Of a stretch of DNA of 64,000 bases, positions 48,601 through 58,872 are shown piece after piece. This DNA comes from Tribonema minus. Its lineage: Eukaryota; Sar; Xanthophyceae; Tribonematales; Tribonemataceae. The DNA lies in NCBI GenBank assembly GCA_017506865.1, contig JAFCMP010000001.1, forward strand, positions 1,674,001 through 1,738,000, in the 5' to 3' direction. The number at the start of each line of letters is the position of its first letter. Positions within the stretch are counted from its first letter, which is position 1. The notes beneath the pieces were generated by a model. That model ran no database searches, had not been told where the DNA came from, and saw nothing but the letters and a program-made list of their open reading frames with translations. Position numbers and translations under genes: made by a program.

Positions 48601-51206
48601 CATGCTCCGCAAGTGCAGCATTGAAGACAGGGCATCAAGACACACATTACATGTGCTGACTTGCCTGCCACCGAGCGAAGCACGCTGCCAGCCGCCGCGT
48701 TTCCGCGCCGCTGACCGCGCGCCCCAAGTAGCACGCAAATAACGCCTCCCTGCGTCGTTGCTGCTGCTGCTGCAGTGGCGGTGACATGCAGAGCAGGTTC
48801 GCAGCATTTGGATCAGCAGTATGGCAGTGTTGTTGGTACGCACAGCAGTGCTCAATGGTGGCGGTGCAAACTTCACCGTCATGTTGGCTTTGGCTCGTGA
48901 CAATTTGCATACTGCAACGTGGCGGTAAGTGTAGCAAATGATACCATGAAGATACTTGCGCACTGGCACGCTGAGACACTGCCGCCAAGAGTGTGCGTGC
49001 TCTCAACCTCACGGCGACCCTGACCTTGCAACCGCTGCACGCTTCCACGTACTCACACGGCAGCTGTGCTTGCTTCTGGTGCCTCAGTTCATCATCACAT
49101 TGCAGACATACTTCTACTACTCTGCCTCAGGTTATTCATGCATGGGCTCCGGTGACTTTTACTGGTCATACACGTACTGGCTCAAATTGTCACCGAAAGT
49201 TCAACATTGCCCTTTACCCGTACCTCAGCATCGCCTGTCTCATCCAGAGCTGCAGCTGCAGGAGCATCGCCATCGGTCTGCGTCGCGGCAGTAGCTGCTG
49301 ACGCTGCCACCGTCCTTGTCTCCCCCCCGCTTCCCCTCATACGCGGCGGCGCTGAGCAGCAGCACCGACGATCCATCGTCGAGCAGCTGCTGTAGCGGCA
49401 GTGTTCACACAGCCCTGCCGTATCGATCCACTGCTCTGCGCCGCCGCCACCACCACCCGTGTCTGCATCAAACGCGGCCAGCCCGACACTGTCCGCCGCC
49501 GCTGCCGTGCCGCGCGCAATGGCCTGAGCGCTGCTGCCACTCAAGCGCCTGCTGCCGCCGCCGCCGCCGCGGCCGAAGCTGGCTCCGCGCCCGCCGCTGC
49601 TGCTGCTGCGCACTGGCGCCGCAGCAGACGCACGCCTGGCGGGGGACCACGGATTTGGTGCGCCGCTCGCCGGCTTCGCAGTGCTCCCGCCCCCGCTGCC
49701 AGCCGCGCCGCTGCTCGCGCCGCCGCCGCCGCTGCCGCGGCCAGCGCTGCGTCCGCCGCCGTCGGCGCTGCGCCGCTGCGGTGGCGCTGGCGCGGCGGCG
49801 GCAGCGGAGGCGCGGCGCGACGCGTGGAGCCGTGCCGTGAGGGACTCGGTGCGCGCTGCTGCAGCGATGCGCGCCAGGCGCCCCATGAGTCTGCCGTCTG
49901 CATCGCTGTCTGACGCTGCGACGCCATCGGCGGTGGCAGCAGCGGCGGCGGCAGCGGCGGAGGAGGCGTGCGCGGCGGCGCGGCGCTGCTGGCGCCGCTG
50001 CTGCCGCAGCAGCTGCGGGTGGCAAACGAGCAGCGAGTGGTGCCGCAGCGCATGGTATCAGAATGTGTGTCAGCGCGCATACAGAGCTGCACAGGCATGA
50101 TTTGGACAGGCGGCATCACTTGAAATGAGCAGTCGCTCCTGTACCTGGCTGACACAATGAGGTGCACATAGGCCCTACAAAGCGGTCATGCATCCTGTAA
50201 AGACGACGGTGTACCTCAATTACATGCAGTGGGTGCTGACCTCAGAGCCAGCAGATACGCGACAACGCCTGCCGATCGCTGACACGGCTGAACTGCACAC
50301 CAGCGAGGTGTCACAGGCAGGCATGCAAGCATGAGACGAAACGTGTCAGCCATGTATGCGCACCTGCTTGTAACGCGCCGACACCGCATCGAAGTGCGGC
50401 ATGTCCACGCCCGCCTCCGCAGCCGCCGCCGCCGCCGCCTGCGCCGCTGCCGCCTCCGCCGCCGCTGCATGCGCCGCCGCCGCCGCCACCGCCGCCGCGT
50501 CCAGCGCCCCCACCTCCCTGCCGTCGAGCCTCTCCAGGCGCGCGACGCCTGCCGCGGCGAGCGCTGCCGCTCCGTACGCGGGCTCCAGGCACACGGGATT
50601 CGCGCACGCGCCGTCCGCAGAGCGCAGCGCGAGGTCACGCAGCGAAGAGAGAGAGACGAGGACGCGCGCGTGGGGGGCGAGGGGGGGGGCGAGGGCGTTC
50701 GCGCGCAGGTCGAGCGTGCGCAGCCGGGGGGCCAGCGCCTGCAGCCCCTCGAGGGAGGTGAGGGCGTTGTAGGGGAGGAGGAGGGTGTGGAGGTGCGCCA
50801 GGCAGGGCAGGCCCACGAGGGCGCCTACGCGGTTGGCGGCGAGGCTGAGGGTGGAAAGGGAGTGGAGGTGGCCCAGGTGCGGCGCGCAGGCGGCGATGGA
50901 CGCCGTCGTGAGGTCGTTGGAGCTGAGGTCGAGCTGCGTGAGGGAGGGGTATCGCTCGAGGCCCTGGAGAGAGGTCAAGGCGTTGCCGTGCAGGTTGAGC
51001 GACAGCAGATGTTGTGGACTTCTGCTGGGGGTCTCATCCGCAGTGGCGGATGTTTGCAGCCTGAGGGTGAGCTGCTGTATAGAGGTGAGGCCTGCGCCTA
51101 TCAAAGTCAGCGAAGTGCCTGCTGCTGCATGCGGAGGGGAGGTCGGTGCTGGTGTATTGGACGCAGCAGACTCTGCCCCTAACGTGCTTGCGGCGGCAGC
51201 TTTCAT
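33671..51206 (-). CDS. VFL1/LRRCC1-like basal-body protein: N-terminal leucine-rich repeats plus long coiled coil, 18 exons
   Basis: Exons: 51206-50364, 50012-49224, 48760-48665, 48139-48059, 47282-47121, 46394-46338, 45594-45322, 45032-44805, 43921-43787, 41351-41157, 40376-40341, 38289-38200, 37539-37373, 36504-36396, 34736-34677, 34200-34094, 33719-33671. A short segment inside the first 263-codon second exon is low-complexity, and its exact acceptor among CTG/CAG repeats is a choice, as is the start of 48760-48665. The total is 1158 aa plus TGA and stays in frame. Residues about 35-190 carry leucine-rich repeats (LLSLNLHGNALTSLQGLE, LTQLDLSSNDL, LRTLDLRANAL), capped by NPVC and LERLDGREV. 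From about 545 to the end the chain is Ala/Glu/Arg-rich heptad coiled coil (ERDRLAGALDEAR, LEREVSQAVALAEEA, AIKDKVIED). The order and length match Chlamydomonas VFL1 and vertebrate LRRCC1, which mark the rotational polarity of basal bodies/centrioles. The family name is an inference from architecture and short motif matches. It starts at the first in-frame ATG. Confidence 0.78.
33925..33975 (-). repeat. Donor-side echo of VFL1-like exon 34200-34094
   Basis: A single copy of the exon end (ETRILLQRLDAD plus donor) about 165 bp downstream, inside the last intron. Confidence 0.7.
34750..34779. repeat. Telomere-like repeat with a head-to-head inversion
   Basis: Three TTAGGG units run directly into an inverted AACCCTAA, just upstream (sense) of the exon 34736-34677 acceptor. 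Confidence 0.8.
35744..35895 (+). repeat. Dispersed repeat, copy 1
   Basis: It shares about 150 bp with 53985-54137: GGGCGCGAAAAAG, GAATCTACATGTCGTGTGAC, CAACGACAACC and CTCAAACGCCGCCGCCGCC, in order. It lies in a VFL1-like intron and has no coding capacity. Confidence 0.8.
36028..36375 (-). repeat. Donor-side echoes of VFL1-like exon 36504-36396
   Basis: Two good copies (about 36030-36100 and 36175-36240) and one short one (about 36317) of the exon end RRADAAEAHSKQLAE plus donor, reading RRAKAAETHAKQLME in one. Confidence 0.8.
37678..37760 (-). repeat. Acceptor-side echo of VFL1-like exon 37539-37373
   Basis: A copy of the exon head VDAFGGMEEQLREVFA with its CGACTCAG acceptor, about 200 bp upstream. 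Confidence 0.8.
38430..38860 (-). repeat. Acceptor-side echo array of VFL1-like exon 38289-38200
   Basis: Copies of AELADARRQQDAL at about 38440-38480 and 38592-38655, and a shorter one at 38765-38850 that is interrupted by a TTAGGG tract. Confidence 0.8.
38786..38812 (+). repeat. Interstitial telomere-like repeat
   Basis: Four GGGTTA units placed inside an echo copy. Confidence 0.85.
38880..39480. repeat. Intron-internal tandem duplication
   Basis: A block with CACTTCTTGCACAA, GTGCATTTGGTGATGAT and a later CTGGACGACT word near 38968-39100 recurs, diverged, near 39255-39400, a period of about 285 bp. No exon edge is involved. Confidence 0.5.
40560..40900 (-). repeat. Donor-side echo of VFL1-like exon 41351-41157
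   Basis: A copy of the exon end (SEARAGLAIKDKVIEDGALQ as NEARAGLAIKDKVIEDGALQ) at about 40743-40830, plus a repeated intron block with AGACCAYSGTCTYRGCCTCAC at 40572-40600 and 40850-40875. Confidence 0.75.
41470..42000 (-). repeat. Acceptor-side echo array of VFL1-like exon 41351-41157
   Basis: Three copies of STEAAAAQRRRLETDAAREL with acceptor at about 41480-41555, 41740-41805 and 41940-41990, progressively more diverged. The shared intron words include TAGATGAATAAATA. Confidence 0.85.
42534..42607. repeat. Longest interstitial telomere-like tract
   Basis: About 12 CCCTAA units with one variant, deep in a VFL1-like intron. Confidence 0.95.
43060..43560 (-). repeat. Donor-side echo array of VFL1-like exon 43921-43787
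   Basis: Two copies of the exon end (ARLEREVSQAVALAEEAAERL) at about 43065-43150 and 43480-43545, period about 310-420 bp. The intron part carries GAGAGCAGGATGTGAACCTG twice and a related GACAGCAGAATTTGAACCTG beside the real exon. Confidence 0.85.
44090..44150 (-). repeat. Acceptor-side echo of VFL1-like exon 43921-43787
   Basis: A copy of the acceptor region (plus strand GACGCCGCCTGAGCGC...GACGCAGG) about 185 bp upstream. Confidence 0.7.
46841..46860. repeat. C homopolymer
   Basis: About 18-20 consecutive C in a VFL1-like intron. It is one of many homopolymer tracts in the window. Confidence 0.9.
47400..47620 (-). repeat. Acceptor-side echo region of VFL1-like exon 47282-47121
   Basis: The block GCCGCCGCGGCC(G/T)GAAGCAGCGC is repeated at about 47430-47465. 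A second duplicated intron block (GGTCAGGGG...AAG(T)TGAAG...GCGCCG) lies at 47400-47450 and 47550-47600. Confidence 0.65.
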
Positions 51207-51480
51207 CGACGAATGAACCACTGCTTTTCAAGCCGCTGTCATAAGCTCATCGTGTGCCTCTGCAGCGAGCAACTGCCACTTTTTTCCACAATCCTCAAAC
51301 TTCAATTACGAGTTGACCTTCAGAAAAGTGTACCTGCAGCCTGCACTGCAGCTTCTGGCCACGCTTCTCCCTTAACGACCAGCGGCTGCAGCAGTCAAAT
51401 CATTCGAAAGCGGGCTTCGAGCCGTGCGCAAGTGCAGCGACAGATATCTTGTGTGTACAAATCTCCTGAGCCGGCACAAC
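51207..51480. promoter_or_regulatory. Probable bidirectional promoter between VFL1-like and lipocalin-like genes
   Basis: Only 274 bp separate the two start codons of these divergent genes, and the sequence has no coding signal. I see no TATA box or clear factor site. The call rests on geometry alone. Confidence 0.4.
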
Positions 51481-52703
51481 ATGGCGGGCGGCTCAGGCTT
51501 ATTACATGGCGAGTTCACTTCTCTGACCGGGAGCTGGGTGCTGGACAAGAGCCGCAGCGACGTCATGGAACCATATCTACAGTGCCTCAATGTCGCGGAA
51601 TTGGCCATCGAGGCACAGGCGAAGTGCGAAGCGGATTCGGAGTCCCGAAATGTGATCAACATAGATGGCACACAGTTTGCGATACACAAGAGGACCAAGA
51701 TCAATGCCCTCACGGAGCATTTCGAGCTGGGGAAGGAGAGGGAGATGCCTGCCAGGAGCGGCACACGGAAAACCATGGTCACGCTGAGAAAACCTGGAGA
51801 TTACTCAGCTATCGATGTCACCACAGCCATGCCCATTTCTACAGGCGCATTACACTTGCTGGAGACGAGGACGCTCATGGACAAGGGGCATACATGCTTG
51901 CAGGTGAGGTCACTCGGACATCCGCGGAGATGTACCTTGGGCAGCAGTACACAGAATATATCAGCTGAGCTGGAGGTGATCTTACATATGCTCAGCTTCG
52001 ATGCACTGCTGGACTTCCATGACGAGCAGGTGACTGCCGCTGTCACACAAAATGAAAAGTTCTGACATTGGAAGCACAATTGCACTCAGCCCTTATGCTA
52101 AATGTAGACCAACTGCCATGCTGCCGCATGCGCGACGCCGCACTATCGACGTCTTGTTGTTGTGCAGATCAGCTGAGCTTACACATTTGATGGCGCTTTC
52201 TATGGTAGGGGCTGCACTGCGCAGTGCCCTGCGGGGGGGGGAGCCAGCATGCAAGGATTGGGCAGCTGATATGCTTGTGCAGTAAAGCATGGTACCTACA
52301 GCACCTGGGCTCAGGAACCATTACGATCGCTTCTGTGCAGGAACCGAGATTTTAGTGGTGTTCGGCAGTGTGCCATATGGAATCCATGTGCACAATGCAA
52401 CCCCTCTCACCACCCCTCGCTGCTCTGCTTTTTGATGACGTGACGATAGCATCAGCGCCCGTTGACACACCTGCCATGCCCACAAAGCAACAATTTTACC
52501 GCCCCGTGCCATTTTGCTGCTCAATCACGTGCCGATCGCAGGAGCTGCACCTGACGAACCTAGCGACCGGCGCCAAGTGCCTGACGCGGCGAGTGTGGGT
52601 GCGCGTTCCCACAACGCACGAGGACCGCGCAGCCCTGGAGGAGGAGACGCCCCCCCTGACCTGTATGCCAGGGCCAATGACCCCCGGCACCGTAATGACA
52701 TGA
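51481..52703 (+). CDS. Lipocalin/fatty-acid-binding-like small protein, two exons
   Basis: Exons 51481-51903 and 52542-52703 with a GT-AG, phase-0 intron (CTTGCAG|GTGAGG ... GATCGCAG|GAGCTG), 194 aa. The N-terminal half reads FTSLTGSWVLDKSRSD (a GxW entry strand), then LAIEAQAKCE, INIDGTQFAI and INALTEHFELG. The second exon supplies LHLTNLATGAKC and RRVWVRV. This is the pattern of one beta-barrel of the lipocalin/cytosolic FABP fold, which usually binds a small hydrophobic ligand in the cytosol; there is no signal peptide. An ATG in good context begins at MAGGSG. It is divergent from the VFL1-like gene, so the two may share a promoter. The ligand is unknown. The fold call rests on the GxW and repeated beta-strand pattern rather than on a named orthologue. 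Confidence 0.62.
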
Positions 52704-53984
52704 CGAGGCCAGTATTTACAAGACATTATTGGAATGCCCGTACACGTCATAATTGGACACCTCGCCTGCTCTGTGCGTTGCCTGTTTATCGCTGGGAACC
52801 TGCACGCGTGTTGCCTTGATGGTCAGCATATGCTTTTGACCTGGCACAGTCACGTGGGCGCGACACTGGACGTATCGTGAACCATGTTTTCATCCTTGAG
52901 AGAATGTGGTGCTCATGATCTTCATACCTGTCTTTGCACGCCAGTATGCTATGTGATTGTTAACAATTGTGAATAGGATCACGAGGTTTGCCAAGCGGTC
53001 TGTCGGCTTGCACTGCCTCGAACGTTGCTTCACAAATTTGAGTTATCAATAGTGCCTGCAAGTGCAGCCGCCGCGTCAAGATGAGATGTACGTGTACAGG
53101 CATTAGTGATGCAGTCATCCAGTTGGTTGCTGACGGCATGTGTCGCTTGCCGGCAAGCTACGTAGCACTATAGGCGCTTCTTCCTGAGTTTGTCAATGGC
53201 ATGCTCCAGTGATGTTGTTGAGTAATCTGGAATTGAAAGTTTGTGCATGCTCAGCAGCTTTGCACATGCATGATTTTACAGGCCTTGAGGTGGTCTATCT
53301 TGCATTTGCTTCAATGTTAATGATGCCGAGTGGTAGCAAGTGCGCGCCCATTGCGCACATCGGGCCGCAACTCCCAGTTGCTTGCGCACATTCAGCGCGC
53401 AGTCATTGGTTGTAATGCATTGGCAGCAGTTTTGATTAAATTGGTCCGCATATGTGACACATATTATTACCAGGCCGATAGTGCACATGTTGAATGTCTA
53501 GTGCACTCTGCAAATAGAGTTGCACTACTAGTATGCAAAGCGGTAGCACTAGTGTCAGCGGATTGCGTGTTGCGTCTGACCGCAGCACCAGCTGGATCAT
53601 TACCACGGAGGTCTGAGACTGTGGTGTAGTCACGGTGGCAGCACTTGAAAAGCTTGCTGGCTCACGCTGTATAGTGTTGCCCGCATGTAGTAAGCGCCAG
53701 ACTGAGAACCATCGCATATGCCAGTGAGGGTACTACAGTATGGAAGACAATGCAGGCCTGGGAGGAAATTCATATCACTGCTCACTGATGGCCAGCTCTT
53801 CAACTTGAAGTTGCTTGTGAGGCTCTCTTTGCCTCACCTTGCAAGTAAACTCCTGGAACAGCTGCGGCAGTGCCCACTTTAAGTAGTGAGGCCTCCGGAG
53901 CGCGTGAACTGCCACCGCAGGCGACTGCCACCGCGGCGCCGTGCGGGGGGCGTATGCTGCCACTACCATACTGTACTTTTATCA
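52704..53984. other. Intergenic right of the lipocalin-like gene
   Basis: Moderately AT-rich with no gene recognised. The right end (about 53860-53960) carries words of the 55-kb satellite-like family (GAACTGCCACCGCAGGCGAC, GCCACCGCGGCGCCGTGCGG). Confidence 0.45.
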
Positions 53985-54137
53985 ATTCTCGCTAAGGGCG
54001 CGAAAAAGTCCAGATGAATGGCATCTAGCTTGAAGCTTGCTGTATGGAATCTACATGTCGTGTGACAGTCCTGAAAGCGTCCCAACGACAACCTCTCAAA
54101 CGCCGCCGCCGCCGCCAAATGGCATTTCGGGACTACC
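53985..54137 (+). repeat. Dispersed repeat, copy 2
   Basis: Same orientation and order of shared words as 35744-35895, roughly 80-85% alike by eye. No terminal inverted repeat or target-site duplication is obvious. Confidence 0.8.
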
Positions 54138-55029
54138 AGAGCCTGAGGCCACCAGGGCACAGCAAATGAGCCACCTGGTGTGCTGGATTGAACGCGCGCG
54201 CTGCGACTGCAGAGGTGGCCCAGTGCCAGGCACCGGAGCACAGTGCTGCGGCATGGTGCACGTGATTGGGAGAAAGAGGGAAGCAAGCAACCTGAGCATC
54301 ATCGAGATGGCGAGCGCGGCGCCGCCAGTACGTGCCGATGATCATCAGGTAGATGCTTACTGCGGTCGGTATATTCAACACTCGACCGTAGCGTAACAGT
54401 GCGAAAACTGCCTGGTACGGTGCCGAGGGGAGTTCAAACCCCGATTCTGTCATGGAATTTTTCTAGGATAACTCCTTGGACTAGGGCAATCCACCATGGA
54501 TTCCCGACGGCGGACGCCAAGACTTGTCCAATGTAAGGGTTGATGCTCAATTTTCATGATAAGATGACCCCCATAAAATACCCCCCAAATAAACCCCAGA
54601 TGCACCCCACCTGTGTACAAAAGGCTGATAGCTTTTGTTGATTTGATCAATGATCTCAAAACAGTATCACTACAGACAGATAGGTAATATATATTTCATT
54701 TTGGTATTTCTGATGTTTCCTTTCTCCGACCTCAGGCTGGCTGTCATTCCAGACCTTGGATTGTATGCCTGGAGCGGCGCCTGACTTCAGTTGAAGCACA
54801 GGTGCAACTAGACTGCAGGTCACACAGCAACGGGCATATCGGTGTGGTGGGCACTACCAGGAAGCTGAGAGCAGTAGCTGGCAGCAGGTGGTGTGCCTCC
54901 CAGGCCCAGGTAATAATGTTCAAAAAACTGGTCCGAAAGTTGACCTCAACTGAAATTGACAGTATAGATTGTCATCACCACTCATAAGAACAAGTTGGGG
55001 AGCCCTCACTGGCAGGAGTGCACTGAATG

Positions 55030-55810
55030 CATGGACTGCCACCGCAGCGAGACGGCATGCCGCCGCCGCGACGGCCGCCGCCTGAAAGCTTGTGGAGACT
55101 GACAGTGTGTATGCTACAGATGGCGGGGCGTGTTCAACACAGCAAGTAGTCAGAGTGACTCGCCGGCAGCAGTGCTCAGCGTCGGGGAGCCCTCAGGAGC
55201 GCCATGAACTGCCACCCGCAGCGACAGTCACTGCAGTGCCACCGCGGCGCCGCCGTGCGGGCGGCGCGGCGCAGTGTACGCTGCCGCTACCAGTACTGCA
55301 CTATATGGCACGGCAGGTTCAACAGAGCAAGTTGAAGTTAAGATGATGAGAGATGGCACTAGCAGCTGCAGCGCTGGCAGCAGTGCCCAACGTCGGGAAG
55401 CCCTCGGCAGTGTGCATTGCTGATTGCCGCAGCGGAGACTGCCACTGCGACGAGTGCGCGGGCCCGGGGGTGTGTATGCCACCACTACGTGGTAGTATCG
55501 GTGGCACGGGAGGTTCAACAGAGCAAGATGAAGCGCATGATGGGAGCAGTGCGCTGGCAGCAGTGCCCAGCAACAGGGGAGCCCCCACCGGCGGCAGGAG
55601 TGCATGCACTGCCAAGCTCAGCTAGCCGCCGCCGCAGCGACTGCCACCTGCCGCTTGTGCGGAGAGAGCGTACTACTATGCTGCAGATGGCGGGGCGTGT
55701 TCAACACAGCAAGTTGAAGTCAGACTGACTCGTCGGCAGCAGTGCCCAGCGTCGGGGAGCCCTCAGGAGCGCCATGAACTGCCACCCGCAGCTGAGAGCT
55801 GCCATCATGA
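55030..55810 (+). repeat. Satellite-like tandem family
   Basis: Units of about 180-230 bp built from CTACAGATGGCGGGGCRKGT, TTCAACASAGCAAGTTGAAG, CAGCAGTGCCCAGCGTCGGG, GAGCCCTCAGGAGCGCCATG, AACTGCCACCCGCAGCGAC and GCCGTGCGGGCGGCG, with at least four partial to full copies. No protein is evident. Confidence 0.75.
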
Positions 55811-55944
55811 TCATGCTTGTCTGGATGCCGCTGTCAACAGCACAACAGAGCCATGGTGACGTTTCTGCAAGGTTGCACATGAGCGCTGTTACAAATTATC
55901 CCCTGTCAATTGCCTCACCTGAGCAAGCCATGCTTGATTGAGCT

Positions 55945-56640
55945 GTCAGGTCATGCATGGCCAGCTGAGCACTGTCATTGGTGGCTGACCCTCAGTGCGA
56001 GGTCGTTGCAGCACCCGTCACGTTGATCGCTGCCTTCCTCTCTCAAGCTCTGCCGCGCAGCAGCGCACAACAACGTCCGACACACCGTCCGTCAGCTGAG
56101 CACTGTCATGGGCCTCTGTTAAGCGGTCAATTAAGTGGCGCCACTTTGATATCACCGTCGCGGCCATGTATGATCGCGGCATGCATCGTGCGTGGTGGCA
56201 ACAACGGTTGTGCACGTCACGCACATGACGCTCTTCCGATGCTGCTGCAGCTTCAATCTACAATCATTGCCAGCCTCACAACGCTCTCCCTGCCCTTATG
56301 ATACACCCGAATTCTAACAGAATTGAATTTCTAAGGTCAACCATCTGTCGTTGTGCACCCTCTGCAGCCGAGCGCTGTCACAAACTTCAACCACCAAACC
56401 TGTCGATGTTTGAGTATTTCACATGAAGTCATGCGTACCTGACCTGTCGGTCATGGCCAGCTGAGCACTGTAATTGGTGTCTAACCCTCATTCAGCTCAC
56501 TGCAGCGCCTGTCACGTTGACTCAGTGACGTGTCATTGAGCAGACTTCCTCCATGCAGGTCTGCCGCGCCACACTGTCAGGCACATGTCCATTTTGTGTC
56601 AGCTGAGCACTGCCACAAAAGTGTGAGCTGGCACTGTCGC
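55945..56640. repeat. Diverged direct duplication
   Basis: A block with GGTCATG..TGGCCAGCTGAGCACTG, TAACCCTCA and CACGTTGA..C at about 55945-56110 recurs at about 56445-56625. Confidence 0.55.
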
Positions 56641-56739
56641 TCCAACAGGGCATGCGACCAGTGGCTGAGCGCTGCTACAATTAAGTTAGAACAAATATGA
56701 CACATGTCATTGACTGCAGAATGGCTTAGCCACACAAAA

Positions 56740-57075
56740 GTGATACTTCAAACTTGCAGTGCACCAATGCACTACTTACCTTCCATCTTGATGCCGAACA
56801 GTATATACATATGAAGTCGCACTCTAGTCGTTGATGTAACGTACGCTACTTCAAACTTGCAATGAACCATTAGCCACCCATCTCTACGCCGAACAGTGTG
56901 AGATCGCACTCGTCGAGTCATTGTTGTACAGTGCGCCTGTGCTGCTCGAGTCATTGGTGTGCCATGGTATGCATACACCATTCAATTTGGCCATAAATCT
57001 CTACTTCGAACAGTCTCAGATCGCACTCAACTTGAAGTCATTGCAACAACGACGTTACGGTACGCCTCTGCTGCT
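56740..57075. repeat. Three-copy tandem repeat upstream of the unknown gene
   Basis: Units at about 56744-56836, 56838-56945 and 56975-57075 share CTTCAAACTTGCA, CCGAACAGT and the word GATCGCACTC, then a GTACGCC/CTACGCT end. On the minus strand the first unit contains a donor-like GATGGAAG|GTAAGT. Confidence 0.6.
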
Positions 57076-57190
57076 GGTCGACGCTCATTACTGTTGCCGC
57101 TCACGCGCGCAGCCGGACGCATTCTTCACACCGGACGCGCGCCTGCCCGCGAGGTGCGTGGACAGCATCTACAGCGCTCAGGCGGCCGCC

Positions 57191-58840
57191 ATGCGTCAGC
57201 TCAGCATGCTTTGGTGCCCCCCAGACTCCTCACACGAGGACCAGCAAGAATGGGTGTACCCATTGCTGGTGTGCAGCGAGGACGTCGAGCGCAACGTGGG
57301 CGAGACCAAGGCGCAGCGCTGGTTGCGTGACCTAGACTCGCGGCGCAGGAACGCCTGCCATGCAGTGGTCGGCAGCACACAGGAGCTGCAGGACGTGTTC
57401 GCGGCGGGGGGCGTCACCGTGCAGTCTGCCAGCGAGGACGGTTCCGTCACCACGGTGACCCTCTCACGCCTAGATATCCTCTACGTGCACGGCAGAGCGC
57501 TGCTCGCGGCTGAGATGGCGGGAGTGGGGCAGTGGGAAGTAGAGCGCGCGATGCTGGTGCTGTGGCGGGCACACCCACTCACCGGCGAGATGGTGCCGCT
57601 GGAGGAGGGCGAGACGACGGAGCTGGTCGTCACCGACAACGGCACTTCCCACCACCAGAAGTGCTGGTCGTTCTGCCTGGGCGTTCCGGGCACGACGGCC
57701 GAGTGTGCAGGCCCGTCGTCCAGCGGAACTTGGCGCAGTGGTGCCGGCAGCAGCACGACTTGAACGTTCCACGCGGCATCATCGGTCGGCTGGTCGCCGC
57801 TCACCCGGCTGCGCGTGAGACCCTGCTTCGGCAGGGCGCTGGCGACGCCGCTGCCGCAGGCACCATTGACGTGCGAGCCGCGGCGGCCTCTGTGTTGGAG
57901 TGGTGCGGGGGCGACAGCAGCGCCGGCAGCAGCAGTGACGACGGCCCGGTCGATGATGCCGATGAGGCGCTTGCGGAAGACTTTGACGTAGTTGCGCTGG
58001 ACCCCAAAGCGGACGTAGATGTCGTTGATGGCAGCAAGCCAGGCCGTCAGAGGATCGGGCTCGGCGGCATCAGCAGCGACGGCACAGTCGCTTTTGCCTC
58101 AGACCGTCTCGCGGACATGCTAGAGTACACGGCGCAGCAGCGGAACAACTCTGTTTTCGCGGGAGTGCTGCACTGGCAGCGGCGCGGAGAGTTTACGGCG
58201 GGGGAGGTGGCCATGCAGGCGCAGCTCATTGCAGATCAGTTGTTTCACAGCAGTGAGGCCATGCATCATTCTCTGTACCAGGCGCTGGTCAAGGGGGGTC
58301 GTTTCCGTCTCACAGTAGAACAGCTGCCTAGATCTGAGAGCGGAGAGGCGCAGCTGTGCGCGCTACAGGACTGGCAGGTCCCCGACACCCGCGCCACATG
58401 GTTCACGCCCGAGCAGTTCGAGGCCATGGTGAACCACAACGGCGATCTGCTTGTCGCACGCCCCACGGGTCCTGACACGGCACCCAGTGAGCGCTATGTT
58501 CTGTTAGACCTCCACCGCCTGCTGGTGAGCCTGGTGCTCGACCGCTGCGCGCTGGACGGAGTCTTTTACGAGTGGGTCGACGGGCAGCTTTGCGAGTTGG
58601 CGTGGCACAAAGTCATTGTGCTTCAAGGGTACTGCTGCAAGGGGACGAGGCCCTGGATGCAGGTGTGCCTCCCCGGCAGGCGCGGCGGCCGGTCGGGCAT
58701 CAGTGGCTGTGCTGTCGTGGTGGTGAGCGCCGTTCTGGGGGGGCTCACTGCTGCGAAGCCGGTGGCCGACGGGGCGGAGTTCTGTGTGACAGGCGGTATG
58801 CGGATCAGGCCCGCCGCGGGCGCCGCAGCGGCCACATAGA
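57191..58840 (+). CDS. Unrecognised plus-strand coding region, two frames
   Basis: A long GC-rich coding stretch on the plus strand. The first part (57191-about 57700) starts MRQLSMLWCPPDSSHEDQ and includes KAQRWLRDLDSRRRNACH and SRLDILYVHGRALLAAEM. The second part (about 57710-58840) is in the next frame and includes LAQWCRQQHDLNVPRGII, YTAQQRNNSVFAGVLHWQ and RYVLLDLHRLLVSLVLD, ending with a hydrophobic stretch near 58700-58760. Both parts have the composition of real protein. The change of frame near 57700 could be a short intron, a genuine frameshift or an assembly indel. I do not recognise the family. Coding may begin slightly upstream (about 57080), and tandem repeats lie just before it. 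It is the only substantial plus-strand gene besides the lipocalin-like one. Confidence 0.55.
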
Positions 58841-58872
58841 GCTCACACACAGGCCTGCCGCAGGCACCGCAA

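Noticed and set aside
54400-54460. tRNA gene (GGGGAGTTCAAACCCCGA resembles a T-arm)
   Set aside because: No matching acceptor stem, D-arm or anticodon arm is found upstream.
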